A stretch of DNA of 64,000 nucleotides from Halanaeroarchaeum sp. HSR-CO (GTDB taxonomy: Archaea > Halobacteriota > Halobacteria > Halobacteriales > Halobacteriaceae): the NCBI RefSeq assembly GCF_024972755.1, contig NZ_CP087724.1, forward strand, positions 1,674,001 through 1,738,000. The letters are read 5' to 3'. Made by a program: the position numbers and the translations under genes. Below, one piece after another: positions 27,416-36,292 of the stretch (position 1 is its first letter; each line of letters opens with the position of its first letter). Under the pieces are notes generated by a model that worked only from the letters and a program-made list of their open reading frames with translations, made no database searches and was not told where the DNA came from.

Positions 27416-28066
27416 CTACTCCCGAGGACGCAACGGGAAGACCAGGCCGTCCGAGTCGCGGATGGTCTCTAGCAGGTCGGCGATCGAATCCTCGGGTTCG
27501 AGGTCGTTGTCCTCGAGATACGCCAGCATCCCGGCGATCGGATATCGGATGCCGATCGACGACTCGGCGAGGAGGATCCCCAGGGCCTCCTCGACGGGCG
27601 TCCCCCCTGCCACCTGTCTGGTGTACCACAGCAACAGCCCGTCGAAAGCGGTCCCGATGTCGTCCGAGGCGAGTTGCTGGTGCTGGATCGATTCGCCCGT
27701 CTTCGCGGCGATCCGGTAGGCGTACTGACTGTCGGTCCGGTCGAGTTCGGCACTGATCCACCGTTTGACGTCGGTACCAGTGAGAGACGGGTCGGACGTA
27801 TCGTCACCGAACACCGACGACTCCTCTGGCGTCTCGACGCCCGTCTCCCGCTTCAGTTCGTCGAGGGTCCTGTCGATGGAACTACCGGCCTTGGACGTCG
27901 TCGTCCCTTCGGTCGTCTCTGCTTCCATTTTCGGGGGTCCGTCGGCACCGATGACGAACCGCCCGTCTGCTATCTCGGACACCTCCTCCTCGGACGAAAT
28001 GTCCAAATCCTCCGGCGAGAGGGCGTTGTCGTCCGGCGGGTCGTCACCATCACGGGGAGGATCCAT
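27416..28066 (-). CDS. Conserved haloarchaeal protein beside the che cluster
   Basis: A 216-residue soluble protein. The first 100 residues are acidic and disordered-looking and contain short motifs (DLDISSEEEVSEIADGRFVI) of the kind seen in DUF7500-type haloarchaeal proteins; the second half is helical (GTAFDGLLLWYTRQVAGG, LAYLEDNDLEPEDSIADLL). The function is unknown. ATG at 28066 is preferred over the upstream one because the family starts near the acidic stretch. It lies just upstream of cheW in the same direction, so it may take part in taxis. Confidence 0.7.
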   Translation of the reverse strand: MDPPRDGDDPPDDNALSPEDLDISSEEEVSEIADGRFVIGADGPPKMEAETTEGTTTSKAGSSIDRTLDELKRETGVETPEESSVFGDDTSDPSLTGTDVKRWISAELDRTDSQYAYRIAAKTGESIQHQQLASDDIGTAFDGLLLWYTRQVAGGTPVEEALGILLAESSIGIRYPIAGMLAYLEDNDLEPEDSIADLLETIRDSDGLVFPLRPRE

Positions 28067-28139
28067 ACCCCTATAGACTGCAGTACCCACCATAAATCCT
28101 GCTTGCCATGACGGCCGACCGACGCCCGTTTCTCATCGT

Positions 28140-30464
28140 CTACGAGTCGATTCCATCGAGTGTGTCGGCACCGAGTAGCGCGTCCAGTAACGCGATGGCG
28201 ACCGACTTGTCCAGCGGATCGTTCGCGTTGCCACACTGGGGTGATTGCACACAGGCGGGACAGCCGTCCGCACACGAACAGGAGCGAAGCATCGACAGCG
28301 TCTCCGAGACGAGTTCGCGAATCCCCTCGAATCCGGCACGGACGAGACCGACGCCACCCGGATACCCGTCGTAGATGAAGATCGTACTCCGACCGGTGTG
28401 GGGATGCATCGGCGTCGAGAGGCCGCCGATATCGCTGCGGTCACAGAGAACGGTCGTCGGCAGCATCGAAATCATCGCGTGTTCGGCCGCGTGGATCCCG
28501 CCTTCGAAATCGCCCAGGGTACGGAGTCGACGTTCGAGCGACGCCGGGATGGTGAGGTAGATCGCCTTCGTTCGAAGCGTCTGTGTCGGGAGCGACAGCG
28601 AGTGTCGAGAGAGGGACTCGCCCGTCTTCCCATCGTTTCGTTCGTACCCAGTGATCGTCGTCGAGAGCGTAATGTCCGCAAAGCGCACCGGGACGTCCTC
28701 GCGTGGAAACGGCTGACGCGTTTCGAGGTCCTCCTGGACGCGGATCTCCTTGTCGGTCAGCACGTTCGTGTAGTAATCCGCCCACGTCGGCGAGAGGGTC
28801 GCGGCCCCACGGTCCAAATCGAGGTCCGTCACCTCGTACGTGCGACCCTGGTGGTGATAGATCGCACCCGGGTGAGCGTCCCGGAGTGCGTCCGAGAGCG
28901 GCAGTGACGCAACGGTGTCGCCACGGACGAGCAACTGGATCTCCCGGTCGTCGATGGTCCGGAGACTCATCTCGTGCTGTGGGCTCCCCTCGCCGTCGTA
29001 CACCCACTTTAGCCCGTCGTCCGTCGCCCGACGCGAGAGGACACTGTCTTCGGTCAGCCGTGATACCCGCTCCGGGAGTGTCTCCCCGAAGACGTCCTCG
29101 TCGTCCGGTTCGAGCCAGGCCTCCCGCGCGGCACACGCGAGGTGGTCGTCGAGCAGTTGCTCGTTCTCCGGGTTGACGACCGCCTGCTCGGGGTCGCCGT
29201 CGAACAGCGCCTCGGGGTGGGCCATCACGTACTGGTCGAGTTGATCCTCGCCGGCGACGAGCACGACGAGGCTCTCCTCGTCGCCTCGCCCGGCACGCCC
29301 CGCTTGCTGGAAGGTGTTCATCCGCGTCCCGGGATAGCCGTCAAGCACGACGGCATCGAGGGTTCCGATATCGACGCCCAGTTCGAGTGCGTTCGTACTC
29401 CAGATGCCGCGGATCTCGCCAGCGTCGATGGCGTCCTCGAGTTCCCGCCGACGATCGGGTTTCAGCGCCGCCTGGTAGGCCGCGATCCGATTGGCGAGGG
29501 CCCCTTCGCCCCGGTCTCGAAGCGTCGCGGCGCTCTTCTGGGCGTAGCGTTCGGTGGTCTGTCGGGCCCGGGCGAACACGAGAGTCTGCAGGTCGCGCTG
29601 GACGAGATCGGCAAAGATCCGCTCGGTCTCGACGTGGTTCGACCGGCGTCGACCATCGCCGCCGCGGTGGAGCGGCGGATTCCAGAAGAGCCACCGCTTC
29701 GGTCCGTGCGCACTGGTGTCCTCGTCGACGAGCGCGAACGACGATTCGGGCTGTCCGGTGACCGCACTCGCGTGCTCGACGGGATTACCGATCGTGGCCG
29801 AACACGCGACGTACTGGGGGTCCGCGTCGAATCGGTCGGTCATCCGGGCGAGGCGGCGAAATACGAGCGAGACGTGGCTACCGAAGACGCCGCGGTACTC
29901 GTGGACCTCGTCGACGACGACCGTCTCCAGAGAGCCGAAAAACCAGTCCCAGATGCGGTGGGCGTACGGCAAGAGCGCGTAGTGAAGCATGTCCGGCGTG
30001 GTCAGCAATATCGTCGGACGTCGGTCGCGAACCGATCGCTTCTCCGCGTCCGAGAGACGACCGGTGTACTGCGCGACGGACACGCGACTGCCGAAGCCGA
30101 GGTCCGTGGCGAGTTCGGTGAGCGATTCCTCCTGGTCGGCGATGAGCGCGTTCTGTGGCGCCACGTACAGGGTCCGGCCACCGTGGTCCATGGCACGCTC
30201 GGCGGCCGGAACGGTGTAGGCGAGCGATTTCCCACTCGCCGTCGGCGTGGACAGGACGACGTTCTGCCCGCCGCGGATAGCCTCGACGGCGGTGGCCTGG
30301 TGTTCGTAGAGGCCGTCGATCCCACGGTCAGCGAGTGCCAAATCGAGGCGGGACTCGAGGTCGATCGTTCGGGTCGCTGCCTCCTGGGCTTCGACGACCC
30401 GCTCGTGGGTTAGCTGCCCGTCGTAGTACGGGCGTTCTGCGAACCAGGCGGCGATATCGTCCAC
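28140..30464 (-). CDS. DEAD/DEAH-box helicase with DUF1998 domain (MrfA/Hrq1-like)
   Basis: A 774-residue superfamily 2 helicase. Walker A TPTASGKS has its lysine at residue 79, followed by VVDEVHEYRG (DEVH box), CSATIGNP (motif III) and GRAGRGDEES (motif VI). The C-terminal DUF1998 region ends in the cysteine cluster CSCADGCPACVQSPQCGN, a probable metal site. Related MrfA/Hrq1 enzymes unwind DNA 3' to 5' in repair of crosslinks. GTG at 30464 is chosen because it precedes DDIAAWFAERPYYDGQ, the normal family N-terminus, and no in-frame ATG is closer; the open frame continues upstream only as shadow of the divergent aminotransferase. Confidence 0.88.
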   Translation of the reverse strand: MDDIAAWFAERPYYDGQLTHERVVEAQEAATRTIDLESRLDLALADRGIDGLYEHQATAVEAIRGGQNVVLSTPTASGKSLAYTVPAAERAMDHGGRTLYVAPQNALIADQEESLTELATDLGFGSRVSVAQYTGRLSDAEKRSVRDRRPTILLTTPDMLHYALLPYAHRIWDWFFGSLETVVVDEVHEYRGVFGSHVSLVFRRLARMTDRFDADPQYVACSATIGNPVEHASAVTGQPESSFALVDEDTSAHGPKRWLFWNPPLHRGGDGRRRSNHVETERIFADLVQRDLQTLVFARARQTTERYAQKSAATLRDRGEGALANRIAAYQAALKPDRRRELEDAIDAGEIRGIWSTNALELGVDIGTLDAVVLDGYPGTRMNTFQQAGRAGRGDEESLVVLVAGEDQLDQYVMAHPEALFDGDPEQAVVNPENEQLLDDHLACAAREAWLEPDDEDVFGETLPERVSRLTEDSVLSRRATDDGLKWVYDGEGSPQHEMSLRTIDDREIQLLVRGDTVASLPLSDALRDAHPGAIYHHQGRTYEVTDLDLDRGAATLSPTWADYYTNVLTDKEIRVQEDLETRQPFPREDVPVRFADITLSTTITGYERNDGKTGESLSRHSLSLPTQTLRTKAIYLTIPASLERRLRTLGDFEGGIHAAEHAMISMLPTTVLCDRSDIGGLSTPMHPHTGRSTIFIYDGYPGGVGLVRAGFEGIRELVSETLSMLRSCSCADGCPACVQSPQCGNANDPLDKSVAIALLDALLGADTLDGIDS

Positions 30465-30584
30465 ACCGGAGGCAGGGGCCGGATGGTTGTTGGCGATTTC
30501 GGTCCCGAAGACTGACCTCGCCCGTCGCGACCAGATACGTCCGGTTTCGCCAGGGGTAAGCCCCCTGGTCGAGTACGCCGGTCC

Positions 30585-31664
30585 ATGTTTCCGCGCCTCT
30601 CGTACCTCGAGTGGATGGGTGGTCGTGCCGACGCCGTCCCCTACGATCTCGGCACCACTGGTCTGAGCGACGACGACGTCGATCGTACGACGGTGGTCCC
30701 GCCCCGGTTGGCCGACCTGGAATCCTCGCCCGCCGGCGCCAGTCTCGAACATCTTCTCGCGACGGAGTACGGGGTCCAGCCCGAGCAGGTCCTCGTCACT
30801 GCAGGCGCAACGCACGCCAACTTCCTCGCGTACGCGAGTGCACTCGGTGGAGACGATTCCACAGTTCTCGTCGAGGACCCGGCGTACCCGCCCCTCGTCG
30901 AGACACCGCGTGGACTGGGTGCCGAGATAGCGCGGTTCGATCGTGGTGACGGTGGCGCCCTGGACGCGACCCGTATCGACGAGGCCGTAACCGACGAGAC
31001 CGCCCTCGTCACGATCAGCAATCGACACAACCCAAGCGGCGCACTCTCCGAGACGGACGCCATACGCCGTGTCGCCGATGCTGCGGCGAGTCACGATGCG
31101 CCACTGCTCGTCGACGAAGTGTACGCGCCATACGTGATCGACGAACGCGACGGGCCGTTCGGTGGACCGAGTGCTGCAAGCCTCGAGAACACCGTCGTCA
31201 CCGGGTCGTTGGCGAAGTTCTTCGGACTCGGTGGGCTTCGAATCGGCTGGATCGTCGGGCCCCGCGAATTCGTCGACCAGGCGCGCAGGATTGCCTACCA
31301 CCTGCCAGACGTCGCAGGTCCTAGCAGAGCACTGGCCGGCCGAGCTCTCTACTCCGTCGACGCCCTGATCGAAGACCGACGGGAGCGCGTCGAGACGAAC
31401 CACCGATTGCTCTCGGAGTTCGTCGCGTCCCGATCGGATCTCGAAGGGACCGTCCACGATGGATCGACGTTCGCGTTCCTCGAGCCGGTCGAAGCCACAG
31501 TCGAGGAAGTCTTCGGCGCGGCCTGGGAAGAGGGCGTGCTGGTCGTTCCCGGTGAGTTCTACGGTGTGCCCCAGAGACTCAGAGTGAGTGCTGGCCGTGC
31601 CCCGACGGACGTCGAGGTCTCGCTCGGCAGATTCGCGCAGGTGCTGACGGACGTCAGACGCTGA
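30585..31664 (+). CDS. PLP-dependent aminotransferase (class I/II)
   Basis: A 359-residue fold-type I enzyme. The PLP lysine is in TGSLAKFFGLGGLRIGW, the aspartate pairing with the pyridine nitrogen in LLVDEVYAPY, and the SNRHNPSG motif binds the substrate side. It transfers amino groups between amino acids and 2-oxoacids; the substrate cannot be read from sequence. It is a little shorter than the usual 380-400 residues at the N-terminus. Divergent from the helicase gene, with a 120-bp gap holding both promoters. Confidence 0.88.
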   Translation: MFPRLSYLEWMGGRADAVPYDLGTTGLSDDDVDRTTVVPPRLADLESSPAGASLEHLLATEYGVQPEQVLVTAGATHANFLAYASALGGDDSTVLVEDPAYPPLVETPRGLGAEIARFDRGDGGALDATRIDEAVTDETALVTISNRHNPSGALSETDAIRRVADAAASHDAPLLVDEVYAPYVIDERDGPFGGPSAASLENTVVTGSLAKFFGLGGLRIGWIVGPREFVDQARRIAYHLPDVAGPSRALAGRALYSVDALIEDRRERVETNHRLLSEFVASRSDLEGTVHDGSTFAFLEPVEATVEEVFGAAWEEGVLVVPGEFYGVPQRLRVSAGRAPTDVEVSLGRFAQVLTDVRR

Positions 31665-31703
31665 CCTCGAACAGTTAAGGGGCACCGTACCGTTCGCCGG
31701 CAT

Positions 31704-31988
31704 ATGGACGAAGAACCCGAGGAAATCACCACGCTGGTGGGACGAGAGGTCTACTCCAACAACGGCGTCTTCGTGGGGGAGGTCGAAGACCTGCGACTCA
31801 ATCTCGACACGGAGGTCGTCAACGGACTCGCCGTCACTGCACTCAACCCGGAACTGTTCGAAGAGGTCGTCACGGGCAAAAAAGGCGTGGTCGTGCCGTA
31901 TCGGTGGGTCCGTTCGGTCGGCGACGTGGTCCTCATCAACGACGTCATCGAGCGATTGAAAGAGCGGGTCGACCAGACGGCGGAGTAA
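31704..31988 (+). CDS. PRC-barrel domain protein (CdpB-like)
   Basis: A 94-residue single PRC-barrel protein (LVGREVYSNNGVFVGEVEDL at 12-31, VVVPYRWVRSVGDVVLI at 62-78). Haloarchaeal proteins of this size and layout include CdpB1 and CdpB2, which connect the divisome protein SepF to the membrane protein CdpA in cell division. Identification as CdpB rests on similarity of form and is not certain. The stop abuts the convergent DHH gene stop. Confidence 0.8.
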   Translation: MDEEPEEITTLVGREVYSNNGVFVGEVEDLRLNLDTEVVNGLAVTALNPELFEEVVTGKKGVVVPYRWVRSVGDVVLINDVIERLKERVDQTAE

Positions 31989-33410
31989 TCAGTTTCCGTT
32001 CGCACTCTCTTTCTCGACGCCCATCGCATCGAACAGCTTTCGCGTCACCGCCTCCTCGGTGAGCGAGAGGAGCGTATCACGGTTCTCCTCGTTCGTCTCG
32101 ATACCCGTGAAGATGCCGAGCGGTATCTCGGCGCTAGCCTGTGTCGAGTGGCCCGCCGCCTCGCCGATGTCGCCGAAGGCGTCGTGGAGGACGTTCCCGA
32201 TGTTCAATCGGATGTCCTTCGATCTGGCGGCCAGGTAGATGGTGTCCTCGATGATACCGAACACCGCCGTCGTGGTGATCCCCTCGAGATTGAGTAACTG
32301 CTGGGCGGCCTGGGTCAACGCGTCACGCGAGTTGATGAACCCGGCCGTCGAGACGAGATGGCTCCCCTGGACCTCGCGGTTGACGATGGCCCCCGCGAGG
32401 ACGTCCAGGGTTTCTGGGCTCATGTTCGGTGATTCGACCTGCTCGAGCGTATCGTGGTTGGCGAAGGGGTAAAGGTACGCAGCGGCGGTAAGATCAGCCG
32501 GTGTCGTATCCCGCCGGAAGTCCAGCGTCTCCGCGCGGATTCCATAGAGGAGTGCCGTTGCCACCGCCTCGCTCACACTGAGATCGAACTCCTGGATGTA
32601 CTTCGTGAGGATGGTCGAGGTGGAACTGACGTTCGAGCGGATGTCGACGAATTCGGCGTCGAAGTCGCGTTCGGGTTCGTAGTGGTCGACGACGATATCG
32701 AAGTCCTGTTCGATGTGGGTCTGACCGGCCTTCGCCGGATCGACGAGTGCGATGGTGTCGTAGTCATCGATATCGACGTCCTGGAAGGGGACGAGCTCGA
32801 TCTCGAGGAGGTTCACGAACGCTCGGTTCTCCTGGTGGCCGATGTCCCCGAAGTAGACGATATCGGCGTCGACGCCCAGATGGTCGGCGATGGCCTGCAA
32901 CGCAGCGGCACTCGCGATCGAATCCGGGTCCGGGTTGTCGTGTGTGACGATGGCGATGCGCGAGCTCGTGCTCTCGATGACGTCCGCGAGTTGCCGCGCC
33001 TTGTACTCGAGTTCGCCCGATTCCAGTGCTCGCAGTGCCGCATCGGAGATGACCGCCGAGGGATTGATGACGACGTCAGCGCCCAGCTCGGTGAGTTCGT
33101 CGCTCGTGACCGGATCGCTCGCACGAGCGACGACGAACTGTTCGTCGCTACGATTCCGGATATGTTTGACCGCCTCCTCGTTGGACTCCACGTCCGACGC
33201 GAGGATGAGTACGACTTCGCGGTCGGTCACGATCTCGGCCACCTCCGGATTCCGGATGTCCTCCGTCTGCGCGTTGAGATCCTGGTCCCGGAGGGCTTCG
33301 ACGCGTGCCTCGTCCCGGTCGAGGATGAGCACGTCTTTCCCCCGCTCGACGAGTTCCTCGGCCACCGCGTGGCCGACGCTCCCACAGCCCAAAATTGCAT
33401 ACGAAGACAT
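31989..33410 (-). CDS. TrkA-N / DHH-DHHA1 phosphoesterase fusion
   Basis: A 473-residue protein. Residues 1-115 are a Rossmann TrkA-N domain (MSSYAILGCGSVGHAVAEEL) that may bind NAD(H) or a nucleotide. A linker leads to a DHH phosphoesterase with THDNPDPDSIAS, VDPAKAG and VDHYEPE metal motifs, and a DHHA1 domain at the end. DHH proteins cleave small phosphodiesters such as nanoRNA, pAp or cyclic dinucleotides; the substrate here is unknown. ATG at 33410 starts the Rossmann strand; an upstream in-frame ATG at 33434 is possible. Confidence 0.88.
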   Translation of the reverse strand: MSSYAILGCGSVGHAVAEELVERGKDVLILDRDEARVEALRDQDLNAQTEDIRNPEVAEIVTDREVVLILASDVESNEEAVKHIRNRSDEQFVVARASDPVTSDELTELGADVVINPSAVISDAALRALESGELEYKARQLADVIESTSSRIAIVTHDNPDPDSIASAAALQAIADHLGVDADIVYFGDIGHQENRAFVNLLEIELVPFQDVDIDDYDTIALVDPAKAGQTHIEQDFDIVVDHYEPERDFDAEFVDIRSNVSSTSTILTKYIQEFDLSVSEAVATALLYGIRAETLDFRRDTTPADLTAAAYLYPFANHDTLEQVESPNMSPETLDVLAGAIVNREVQGSHLVSTAGFINSRDALTQAAQQLLNLEGITTTAVFGIIEDTIYLAARSKDIRLNIGNVLHDAFGDIGEAAGHSTQASAEIPLGIFTGIETNEENRDTLLSLTEEAVTRKLFDAMGVEKESANGN

Positions 33411-33562
33411 CGAAGAGATGGTGGCCCGACTACTCATGGTACCGGTGATTTCCGCGGGCAATCACTTAGTCTTCCCGACCCGACGACCGGCCGGATTGTT
33501 CCCAGCAGGCACTCCCAAAGCAGAACGTTCTTTACTATCCCACGGAGTAGGAGTAATTGCTT

Positions 33563-33636
33563 GGGCCGGTAGCTCAGTTAGGCAGAGCGTCTGACTCTTA
33601 ATCAGACGGTCGCGTGTTCAAATCGCGCCCGGCCCG
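33563..33636 (+). tRNA. tRNA-Lys (CUU)
   Basis: A complete 74-nt cloverleaf with no intron. The acceptor stem pairs GGGCCGG with CCGGCCC, the anticodon stem is TCTGA/TCAGA with loop CTCTTAA (anticodon CUU), and the T-arm is GCGTG-TTCAAAT-CGCGC. CCA is not encoded. A TTTACTATCC element about 30 bp upstream is a plausible promoter. The gene is followed by inverted and direct copies of its own T-arm. Confidence 0.97.
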
Positions 33637-33641
33637 CTTCT

Positions 33642-33701
33642 CCGACGACAGATTCCGAACAGCGGTGAGTCATGCGAACCGCTGTGAGCTTTCGTCGTCG
33701 G
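33642..33701. repeat. Nested inverted repeat directly after tRNA-Lys
   Basis: Outer arms CCGACGAC (33642-33649) and GTCGTCGG (33694-33701) enclose inner arms CAGCGG (33660-33665) and CCGCTG (33679-33684). It lies 5 nt past the tRNA and may act as a terminator or be part of a former integration site. It matches hairpin A behind tRNA-Trp in position but not in sequence. Confidence 0.7.
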
Positions 33702-33716
33702 TGAAGCGGCCACTAG

Positions 33717-33848
33717 CGATTTGAACGCAGGGAACACGCAGCGCGAACGAAGTGAGCGACCGTGTGACCGTGTGTTCACAATCGCGCCCGGCCCGCTTTG
33801 CTCCGAGCACCTTCGCGAGAAGCGACTCGGCCGCCGATTTGAACGCAG
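33717..33848. repeat. T-arm copies of tRNA-Lys in inverted and direct orientation
   Basis: GCGATTTGAAC at 33716-33726 is the reverse complement of the tRNA-Lys T-arm. At 33780-33798 a 19-bp block (aatcgcgcccggcccgctt) repeats the tRNA 3' end and first flank bases exactly (33621-33639). A second inverted copy, CGATTTGAACGCAG, occupies 33835-33848, matching 33717-33730 over 14 bp. The 19-bp direct copy looks like an att scar; the inverted copies are unusual. No gene is supported in 33637-33968. Confidence 0.75.
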
Positions 33849-33968
33849 AGGACCTCCGCAGCGATGCCCATAGACTATCGAGAGCGCCAATACGTGACAG
33901 CCACGATAACGCCCGACGGTCCACACTGCCATCCAGATCGTCTCGTCCCACTCTAGTCGACGGCCCGA

Positions 33969-34565
33969 TCAATCGGCGCGCTCGATACCAGTTATCTCGA
34001 AGCGGGCACCGCCCGTGTCGCTCTCGGTCACTCGTATCGCCCAGCCGGGGGCTTCGACGATTCGGCGACAGATGGCGAGTCCGAATCCCGTTCCTTCGGC
34101 GCTCGAGGTGTATCCCGGATCGAAAATCGATTCGCGCAGCTGTTCCGGGATTCCCGGGCCATCGTCCGCCACGTAGAACCCGCCCTCCTCCAGAAGACCC
34201 ACCCAAACAGTGACGGGACTTCGATCGGCTTCGACTCCGTGTTCGGATTCCATCAGAGTGTTCGTCGCTCCGTGCTCCTCGGCATTCCGAAAGAAATTCT
34301 CGAAGAGGTGATTGAGTCGGTCGACGTCCCCGTGGATCGTTCCGGTCCCTTCAATCGACAGGCTGGCTCCCGCAGTCTCCACCATCCCCCAGCAGCGACC
34401 GGCGATATCGGCCAGTTCGACCGGCGCGAAATCCGAGACGGTCTCTCCATCCCGCGCCAGTGTCAGCGTGTTCTCGACGATCTCCTCGATACGATCGAGC
34501 GCCTCTAGCAGCAACTCCAGATGTGGACTGTCGATAGACTCGTCCAGGAGGGTCGCCCGACCCAT
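33969..34565 (-). pseudogene. Truncated sensor histidine kinase (no phospho-acceptor His)
   Basis: A frame of 198 codons containing the last dimerisation helix (LDRIEEIVENTLTLARDGET) and a full HATPase domain: N-box NHLFENFFRNAEEHG, G1 DDGPGIP and G2 GTGFGLAI. Haloarchaeal kinases of this type normally begin the catalytic part with an H-box such as HDLRNPL about 40 residues before this point; here the frame simply starts, so the H-box and all sensor domains are missing. It is probably a 5'-deleted remnant, or less likely a kinase module acting in trans. It lies close to the repeats behind tRNA-Lys, which may mark the rearrangement. Confidence 0.75.
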
Positions 34566-34571
34566 TGCCAA

Positions 34572-35239
34572 CCGAGTATTTCAAGGAAACGGGGGATATA
34601 TCCCCCAACTCCTCCCCCCTGGGGGTGATTGGGCGATGCCAAACGACTCTCCTCCCCGGGAACCGTCCGGCAATACGATATATTGCCCCATCACCGGGTA
34701 CCAGTTGCCCATGGTGGACGAGGCCGGTTTTACCACCCGGTCGAAAACGGGTCGAGCCCAATTATTCGGGCGGCGCGCGAACAGAGAGACAGCACCGGAT
34801 GACAGCCCTTCCCGTGTCCCACACCGAGGAGGCGTTCCGGCCGTCAGGCAGAGGCCGGTCTGCAATCGGTCTCCTGAGCCACTCACTGGTCGGCCAGCTC
34901 GGCGGAGATGGGAATATCATCGTCTCCATCGACGGTCGCCCGCCGTCTCGAGCGCTCACGTCATTGTTCCAAATACTATCGAAACAGCCGTCATACACCT
35001 GGATTACTCGGTGGTTCGTTCGAATTACCGCGATGGCGCATCCCGAGAATTCCACCATGCGAGTTTGCTCACTACACGTATTCCGCCCTTTCCCGTGTGA
35101 CCGATTTCCGGCGATACGTGGAGAATCCACGGGCCAGTTAAACAATTCAATAAATTGTTACTTGTCTGTGCAACGGCGTTCTATCGGTCCAATGGGCTGT
35201 GTATAACAATGTACTATCGAGTCTATTATCCGAAATGTT
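34572..35239. other. 670-bp stretch without a supported gene; several palindromes
   Basis: Gene-like fragments appear in different frames, for example GNTIYCPITGYQLPMVDEAGF from an ATG at 34636 and, in another frame further on, EEAFRPSGRGRSAIGLLSHS. No single frame looks coding across the stretch, which suggests a decayed gene. A perfect 16-bp palindrome GGGGGATATATCCCCC lies at 34591-34606, and GGCAATA/TATTGCC arms at 34669-34687. The right-hand 150 bp are AT-rich and contain the promoter of the next gene. Confidence 0.4.
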
Positions 35240-36058
35240 GTGACAGAAACATCCAGAAAGCTGCTCGTGGTAGCGCTCTCACTCGCCCTCGTCGGTTCCA
35301 TTATGGCCGTCGGTGCGATAGCGGGCGGAACCGCAGATAGCGATGATAGCGATGCCGACCCCCAGCAAACGTCGTATCTCAGAGCGGTTCACGCTTCACC
35401 GGACGCGCCGGCAGTCGACGTGATGGTCGAGAACGAGACCGTTCTCGAAAACGTCTCGTTCGGTGACGTCAGCGAGTACCTCCCTGTCGAGGCCGGGACG
35501 TACAACGTGACGATCGCTGCGGCCGAAGACCCAGATACCGTCGTCTTCGATGGCAACGTCACTCTCGAACCACGAACGGTAACGACGCTGGCCGCGACCG
35601 GAGAAATCAGTGACGGTGCCGAAACGTCCTTCGAACCGGTAGCGTTCGAGGACACGGCGGTCACGCCCGGAGCGAACGACAGTGCCGTCCGCGTCGTCCA
35701 CCTCTCGCCGGATGCGCCTACCGTCGACATCACGGCCGGGGACGGTAGCGTCGTGCTGGCGGAGAACGTGAGTTACCAGAATGCATCGGACTACGCGACC
35801 GTGCCCGCGGGCAACTACACCGTCGAAATCCGGGCGGCGACAGCAGATAACGATGGCGATATCGTCACCACCGTCGATGTCTCCCTCGAAAACGGGACGG
35901 CATACTCGGCCATGGCCGTCGGCTACCTCAACCCCGATGAGGCGCCCGCAGATACGATGTTCGAAGTCCTGACGGCAGAGGACGCGACCAAAACGATCGT
36001 TGTACCGACCGATGAAGAAGACAGCGAAGACGAGATGACGACGGAATCCGAATCGTAG
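35240..36058 (+). CDS. Exported DUF4397-domain protein
   Basis: A 272-residue secreted protein. The signal peptide covers residues 1-29 (LLVVALSLALVGSIMAVGAI). Two DUF4397-like modules follow, marked by the paired phrases LRAVHASPDAPAVDVMV and VRVVHLSPDAPTVDI. Numerous N-x-S/T sequons are present and the tail is highly acidic. The start is GTG at 35240, the only codon that keeps the n-region of the signal peptide. DUF4397 proteins are surface or extracellular and of unknown function. A T-run at 36076-36081 after the stop is a likely terminator. Confidence 0.85.
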   Translation: MTETSRKLLVVALSLALVGSIMAVGAIAGGTADSDDSDADPQQTSYLRAVHASPDAPAVDVMVENETVLENVSFGDVSEYLPVEAGTYNVTIAAAEDPDTVVFDGNVTLEPRTVTTLAATGEISDGAETSFEPVAFEDTAVTPGANDSAVRVVHLSPDAPTVDITAGDGSVVLAENVSYQNASDYATVPAGNYTVEIRAATADNDGDIVTTVDVSLENGTAYSAMAVGYLNPDEAPADTMFEVLTAEDATKTIVVPTDEEDSEDEMTTESES

Positions 36059-36075
36059 TACCACCCACCCACCGG

Positions 36076-36081
36076 TTTTTT
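36076..36081 (+). terminator. Oligo-T transcription terminator
   Basis: A run of six T residues follows the DUF4397 stop by about 18 nt, in a GC-rich setting. Archaeal RNA polymerase stops at such runs. The rest of 36082-36292 holds no gene I can support. Confidence 0.45.
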
Positions 36082-36292
36082 CGTCGGTCACAGATCGTGC
36101 CATCGCGTCGTTGGGTAGAAGAGCCCGTACCGGAGCGGTGCGAAGAAATCTCCCTACCGGCTATCGCCGCGGCTCCTCGGTGGACGACCAACACTCGCTG
36201 GGACACGCCAGGAGTCTCCCGTGGTCGGCCCAGCCGAGAGCGACCCACGACCTCTATCTGAGAGGGGGATGACACCGGTCAATCGATGACCG

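Noticed and set aside
28140-31703. N-terminal extension of the helicase frame to 31703
   Set aside because: Codons beyond 30464 run antisense to a well-supported aminotransferase gene and do not resemble helicase sequence.
34591-34687. Palindromes considered as a replication origin
   Set aside because: No orc1/cdc6 gene lies nearby and no recognisable haloarchaeal ORB repeat was seen.
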